From NCBI GenBank assembly GCA_903847655.1, contig CAINEG010000247.1, positions 1 to 20,943 on the forward strand: 20,943 nucleotides of DNA, written 5' to 3'. A model generated the notes under the pieces. It worked only from the letters and a program-made list of their open reading frames with translations. It was not told the origin of the DNA and did no database searches. Positions 17,252 through 20,943 of the stretch are shown piece after piece. How positions within the stretch are numbered: position 1 is the stretch's first letter; each line of letters opens with the position of its first letter. Source of the stretch: an uncultured Bacteroidota bacterium (GTDB taxonomy: Bacteria > Bacteroidota > Bacteroidia > Chitinophagales > Chitinophagaceae). The position numbers and the translations under genes are program-made.

Positions 17252-17281
17252 CAAATTTACATCAGTTCGGTATTGCATACC
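17252..17281 (-). promoter_or_regulatory. Putative purF promoter with a palindrome in the spacer
   Basis: On the minus strand the octamer TAAATTTG (17259-17252) matches TAnnTTTG exactly and lies 19 bases upstream of the purF ATG. Nine bases upstream of it is a 13-base palindrome, GGTAT-N3-ATACC (17269-17281). The -33 element is weak (ATGG). A repressor bound to the palindrome would cover the promoter; purine control is an obvious guess but is not shown. Confidence 0.45.
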
Positions 17282-17311
17282 CATTAGAGGCTAAAAACTT
17301 TTCAACTAAAA

Positions 17312-18025
17312 TTAGGAAGTAAAATAAGGAATCTCAATAAGCAAAAGATCTGAGCCAGCTTCAGCCTCAATGGCTACTTTGTCCACCCCGCTAATACCCA
17401 CGGCGTCCCTGCGTCCAAGGGCTTGGCCACCGATGGTACAATTGCCCTCGATACAGATGGCGTACAATCCTTGTCCAGCCTGATGAAAGGAATATTCCGT
17501 AGAAAATGGCTTTATAAAATGTCCTAAAGACAACCAAGCATCCTGATTGATATCTAGGGTTTCAGGGTCGTTGGGAGAAACAACAGTCAGCAACTGATCT
17601 GCTCTGTCCTTGGGAAGAAAAGACTTCTGATCGTACCTAGGGGTTATATTGCGCTCTTTGGGGAAAATCCAGATCTGGAACAATTCCACCCTTTTATCTT
17701 TATTGGGATTTACCTCGCTATGTTGAATGCCGCTACCCGCACTCATAATTTGAACATCATGTTCTTTAATGATGCAATCACGGCCTGTACTGTCACGATG
17801 GTGCAAGTCTCCAAACAAAGGAATGGTAATAATTTCCATATTGTCATGAGGATGGGTTCCAAAGCCCATGCCCTCATCAATTTTATCATCATTTAAAACA
17901 CGAAGTGCCCCATAATGTACTTTTTTGGGATCATGGTAACTGCCAAAACTAAAACTATGGTAGGTATCTAACCAATCAAATTGAACATGTCCTCTTTCAT
18001 TACTTGGAAAACTGACAATATGCAT
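17312..18025 (-). CDS. Pirin family protein (YhhW-like, bicupin)
   Basis: A 237-residue bicupin of the pirin family. The metal site is intact: His58 and His60 in GTHPHDNMEI and His102 with Glu104 in GIQHSEVN, spaced as in E. coli YhhW (quercetin 2,3-dioxygenase activity in vitro). The N-terminal WLDTYHSFSFGSYHDP (18-33) and LRVLNDD (41-47) are further hallmarks. The C-terminal cupin (about 150-237) lacks the metal ligands, as is usual. The protein is cytosolic with no signal peptide; its physiological role is not settled in any Bacteroidota. It starts 18 bases after surA on the same strand and probably shares its transcript; 79 bases separate it from purF. Confidence 0.93.
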   Translation of the reverse strand: MHIVSFPSNERGHVQFDWLDTYHSFSFGSYHDPKKVHYGALRVLNDDKIDEGMGFGTHPHDNMEIITIPLFGDLHHRDSTGRDCIIKEHDVQIMSAGSGIQHSEVNPNKDKRVELFQIWIFPKERNITPRYDQKSFLPKDRADQLLTVVSPNDPETLDINQDAWLSLGHFIKPFSTEYSFHQAGQGLYAICIEGNCTIGGQALGRRDAVGISGVDKVAIEAEAGSDLLLIEIPYFTS

Positions 18026-18043
18026 AAAAATTCAATGAAAATA

Positions 18044-19438
18044 TTAATAAACTTTTTCCGTCGCCATTTCAGTGGCCACTCTATTCCAATCTTTTAATTC
18101 AGGGCAAGCTTGATATTCTGGATCAATAAAAATAAAAAAATTAGGGACATTCACTTTAAACCAAGTTTCTAAGGCTTTCGATTTTTTGATTTCCAAAGCT
18201 CTTTGTGCAACTTTATTGTAATCTTCTTTTAAGTTTTCTTTGTGTGGCTCAGATCTTTCTTTGAAATAAACCAATCTTAATGCTTTTCTGCCGCGGTCAT
18301 CTAAATAAACTTGAGGTTGAGAAATATCACCTGGCTTCATGTTTTTAATCAAGACCACCATTTCTTTGTCAAGCTGATCAATGTTTACATAAGTAGATCC
18401 ATCACGACCAGTCACTGCCCCACCACTAAATTTACTCCCGTCATCATCGCTATTTTTATTGACTGCTTCACCAAAAGAAATTTTGCCAGCAACTACCTCT
18501 TTTCTAATACTGTCTAAAATAATTTGGGTTTCTTTAATCTCATCATTAGTAATGGGCGGAATACGTAATATATGTTTGACCACCGCGTCATCCCCTGATC
18601 TAGAAAGTAATTGTATGATGTGGTAACCAAATTTAGATTTAATAGGCGCAGAAATTTGTCCCTCTTTTAATCTGAAAGAGCCAGCCATAAATGCTGGATC
18701 AAAATTTTTCTCGTTACGGTTTAAGTTAAATAAACCCAAGTTATCTTTGGCACTAGGGTCTTCAGAATACAATTTAACCAACTGATCAAAGGTATTGATG
18801 CCAGATTCTATTTGTTTTCTATAGCCTAACATTTGTTGAATCACATATTCTTCTACATCTCTGTTGGCCTTAGGATGCATTACTAAACTAATAATTTGAA
18901 CTTCGCTTTCATACAAAGGCAAACTATCTACATTGATGCTGTTGTAAAAAGCCTTTACCTCATTGGGGGTTATTTTAATTTTATCAACGATCTTTTCCTG
19001 CATTTGATCAGACAATCTTTGTTCTTTGATTTGACTGCGAAAATCCTCTTTCATTTGCATGATAGAACGACCAGCTATTTCTTCCAAAGATTCTTTAGAA
19101 CCAAATTGTTGTATATAATTTCTAATACGGCTATCGATCGCGTTTTCTACTTCTTCTTCGGTTACATTGAGTGAATCTTTTTGCGCTTGCAATACTAATG
19201 CTTTACGAATCAAATTTCCCTCAATGATAACACAATTGGAAGGGGGTGTAAGACCTTCTTGTCCTTGATATTGTCTTCTATAGTCAGCAGCAGCATTTTC
19301 TACATCAGACTTTAGAATAAATTTATCACCCACTGTAGCAATAATTTTATCTGCCAATACTTTTTTTATTTGCGCTTTGGATGGAATAGCGCAGGCTAAA
19401 AAAACAAAAGAAAATACGAGCTTAAATAATTTCATCAA
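18044..19438 (-). CDS. surA: SurA-like periplasmic peptidyl-prolyl isomerase with two parvulin domains
   Basis: A 464-residue exported chaperone. The signal peptide covers residues 1-22 (hydrophobic 5-18, cleavage after SKA). A SurA-type N-terminal helical domain follows (KIIATVGDKFILKSDVENA from 31, up to about 165). Parvulin domain 1 spans about 178-280 (LYSEDPSAKDNLGLF and SKFGYHIIQLL), domain 2 about 284-393 (VVKHILRIPP and SFGEAVNKNSDD). A C-terminal helix-rich segment, with several conserved Lys residues, follows. By analogy with SurA it guides folding of outer-membrane beta-barrel proteins. Domain 1 has the FGYH histidine (His273) but no histidine in its first strand; domain 2 has the first-strand histidine (His289) but not the FGYH one. 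It is followed closely by the pirin gene and preceded by infB, with a possible promoter between. Confidence 0.9.
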   Translation of the reverse strand: MMKLFKLVFSFVFLACAIPSKAQIKKVLADKIIATVGDKFILKSDVENAAADYRRQYQGQEGLTPPSNCVIIEGNLIRKALVLQAQKDSLNVTEEEVENAIDSRIRNYIQQFGSKESLEEIAGRSIMQMKEDFRSQIKEQRLSDQMQEKIVDKIKITPNEVKAFYNSINVDSLPLYESEVQIISLVMHPKANRDVEEYVIQQMLGYRKQIESGINTFDQLVKLYSEDPSAKDNLGLFNLNRNEKNFDPAFMAGSFRLKEGQISAPIKSKFGYHIIQLLSRSGDDAVVKHILRIPPITNDEIKETQIILDSIRKEVVAGKISFGEAVNKNSDDDGSKFSGGAVTGRDGSTYVNIDQLDKEMVVLIKNMKPGDISQPQVYLDDRGRKALRLVYFKERSEPHKENLKEDYNKVAQRALEIKKSKALETWFKVNVPNFFIFIDPEYQACPELKDWNRVATEMATEKVY

Positions 19439-19454
19439 TATTTTTATTAATATA

Positions 19455-19488
19455 CAAAGTTCTACTAGTGGGCACAGGGTGCCAAAAA
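19455..19488 (-). promoter_or_regulatory. Putative surA promoter with a palindrome in the spacer
   Basis: On the minus strand TTTTTG (19488-19483) is followed after 20 bases by GAACTTTG (19462-19455), one mismatch from TAnnTTTG, 16 bases upstream of the surA ATG. The spacer holds a 13-base palindrome, GGCAC-N3-GTGCC (19471-19483), that touches the -33 element. It suggests that surA can be transcribed apart from infB. Confidence 0.4.
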
Positions 19489-19504
19489 GTAAATCCTAAA
19501 TTTT

Positions 19505-20943
19505 TTATAAAGTACGTTTTACTTCTTCTTCTTCAAAGGCTTCTACAATGTCTCCTACTTTCAAGTCTATGAAGTTTTTGATGGTCAATCCACATTCCAT
19601 ATTCGACACCACTTCTTTGGCATCGTCTTTGAAACGCTTCAAGCTGCCTAATTCCGCACTTTGACCTTCTCCCTTAGGATATTCCACAATACCATCACGT
19701 ATAATTCTAATCTTGCTGTTTCTGCTTAATTTACCATCCAAGACAAAACAACCAGCAACAGTGGCTTTATCAAATTTGTATACTTCTCTTACTTCTACGT
19801 TAGCCACAATTTTTTCTTGAATTTTTGGCTCCAACATACCTTCCATCGCACTCTTAATTTCGTCAATGGCGTTATAGATGATAGAATACAATTTAATTTC
19901 CACCCCTTCTACTTCTGCCAATTTATTGGCTTGCATAGAAGGTCTTACATTAAATCCAATGATGATGGCATCAGAAGCTGCAGAAAGCAATACATCTGAT
20001 TCAGAAATTTGACCTACCCCTTTTAAAATTACTCTGATCGCAATTTCTTCGGTAGATAATTTTTGTAAGGAATCGCTCAAGGCTTCTACAGAACCATCCA
20101 CATCACCTTTGATGATGATGTTTAATTCCTTAAAGTTACCCAAGGCCAAACGACGTCCAATTTCATCTAATGTGATATGTTTTCTAGTTCTTAAACCTTG
20201 CTCTCTTAATAATTGAGCACGTTTAGTCGCTAATTCTTTTGCTTCTGCTTCATCTTCGTATACTTTGAATTTCTCACCCGCTTGTGGTGCACCATTCAAT
20301 CCTAAGATCACTACTGGGGTGGAAGGTGGCGCCACTTCGATACGTTGATTACGTTCGTTGAACATCGCTTTTACACGACCATAAAACTGACCAGATAAAA
20401 TTAAATCACCTTGTCTTAATGTACCATTCTGAACTAAGATGGTGGCTACATATCCACGTCCTTTATCCAAAGAGGCTTCAATAATACTACCCGAACCTTC
20501 TCTATTTGGATTGGCTTTTAAATCTAATAAATCAGACTCTAAAATCACCTTCTCTAATAAAGCATCCACATTCAATCCTTGTTTAGCAGATAATTCTTGG
20601 TTTTGGAATTTACCACCCCAAGCTTCTACTAAAATATTCATTTGAGACAATTGCTCATATATCTTCTGCGCATTCGCGCCGTCTTTATCTATTTTATTCA
20701 CCGCAAAAATCATCGGTACATTCGCCGCTTGTGCGTGACTGATGGCTTCCTTGGTTTGAGGCATCACCGCATCATCTGCAGCGACCACAATAATAGCGAT
20801 ATCGGTTACTTTCGCACCACGCGCACGCATGGCCGTAAAGGCTTCGTGACCCGGTGTATCTAAAAAAGTAATGGCTTTACCATTGGGCAAAGTCACTTCA
20901 TAAGCACCAATATGTTGTGTAATACCTCCTGCTTCTCCAGCTA
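19505..20943 (-). CDS. infB: Translation initiation factor IF-2, C-terminal two thirds, 5' end cut by window edge
   Basis: The frame runs open through the right edge: 478 codons plus two bases are present, and the N-terminal extension and the P-loop lie outside. Residues just inside the edge read [16 protein letters not shown], the switch I (G2) region. DTPGHEAF (G3), NKID (G4) and SAK (G5) follow, completing the rest of the GTPase domain. After it come domain II (beta-barrel, with [18 protein letters not shown]), domain III with [14 protein letters not shown], and the C-terminal fMet-tRNA-binding domain with [25 protein letters not shown]-2 delivers initiator tRNA to the 30S subunit and promotes subunit joining. 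A GTG inside the frame at 20896 must not be taken as the start, since conserved G2 sequence precedes it. It lies 66 bases upstream of surA. Confidence 0.97.
   Translation of the reverse strand, partial: AGEAGGITQHIGAYEVTLPNGKAITFLDTPGHEAFTAMRARGAKVTDIAIIVVAADDAVMPQTKEAISHAQAANVPMIFAVNKIDKDGANAQKIYEQLSQMNILVEAWGGKFQNQELSAKQGLNVDALLEKVILESDLLDLKANPNREGSGSIIEASLDKGRGYVATILVQNGTLRQGDLILSGQFYGRVKAMFNERNQRIEVAPPSTPVVILGLNGAPQAGEKFKVYEDEAEAKELATKRAQLLREQGLRTRKHITLDEIGRRLALGNFKELNIIIKGDVDGSVEALSDSLQKLSTEEIAIRVILKGVGQISESDVLLSAASDAIIIGFNVRPSMQANKLAEVEGVEIKLYSIIYNAIDEIKSAMEGMLEPKIQEKIVANVEVREVYKFDKATVAGCFVLDGKLSRNSKIRIIRDGIVEYPKGEGQSAELGSLKRFKDDAKEVVSNMECGLTIKNFIDLKVGDIVEAFEEEEVKRTL

Noticed and set aside
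19471..19483. Hairpin GGCAC-N3-GTGCC as the infB terminator
   Set aside because: In the direction of infB transcription the T-run precedes the hairpin instead of following it, so it is better read as part of a promoter region.
20896..20943. GTG at 20896 as the start of a short IF-2
   Set aside because: The frame is open to the edge, and the upstream codons encode the conserved [12 protein letters not shown] segment of the GTPase domain, so the gene is simply cut.
1..20943. Defence system, integrated element, CRISPR array or biosynthetic island
   Set aside because: Every long frame belongs to a recognisable envelope, transport or housekeeping family; no integrase, transposase, repeat array, tRNA attachment site or obvious change in base composition was seen.

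Overview
The window is ordinary-looking chromosome from a low-GC member of the Bacteroidota, most likely family Chitinophagaceae. The evidence is: secreted and lipoprotein genes of Bacteroidota type (a carboxypeptidase-regulatory-like beta-sandwich protein, a GH130-like lipoprotein, a DUF3089 lipoprotein); a RecQ with a long C-terminal extension; a 615-residue amidophosphoribosyltransferase of the long Bacteroidota form; little sign of Shine-Dalgarno sequences; and promoter candidates that fit the Bacteroidota TTG / TAnnTTTG pattern. No mobile element, CRISPR array, tRNA, rRNA or phage gene is visible. No stretch longer than about 200 bases lacks a gene.

Layout. Positions 1-8564 are all on the minus strand. 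In transcription order they hold a CHR-family chromate-type transporter, a small secreted beta-sandwich protein of unknown role, an RND efflux pair (lipoprotein adaptor plus inner-membrane pump), a GH130-like lipoprotein, and a multi-pass acyltransferase of the HGSNAT/NagX type cut by the left edge. Position 8759 starts a divergent DUF3089 alpha/beta-hydrolase lipoprotein. It converges with overlapping stop codons on recQ (minus). Divergent from recQ is a plus-strand cluster: kdsD-like arabinose-5-phosphate isomerase, manC-like mannose-1-phosphate guanylyltransferase and a ketoacyl-ACP synthase III relative. That cluster abuts, with no gap, the end of a long purF (minus). Upstream of purF on the minus strand lie a pirin, a SurA-like periplasmic prolyl isomerase and the C-terminal two thirds of infB, cut by the right edge.

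How the genes fit together. Much of the window serves the cell envelope: KDO and GDP-mannose precursor supply (kdsD, manC), outer-membrane protein folding (surA), efflux (RND pair, ChrA) and surface or periplasmic glycan processing (GH130 lipoprotein, acyltransferase). Housekeeping genes (recQ, purF, infB) are interleaved. I did not find an undescribed multi-gene system. The points most worth a second look are: a SurA whose two parvulin domains each keep a different one of the two core histidines; the unusual purF; similar 13-base palindromes at the same place in the putative surA and purF promoters; a ketoacyl synthase attached to a sugar-nucleotide cluster; and an RND pair without its outer-membrane channel. 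Four gene starts need care: chrA begins with TTG, kdsD and manC are better started at internal ATGs than at the longest reading frame, and infB has no start inside the window.
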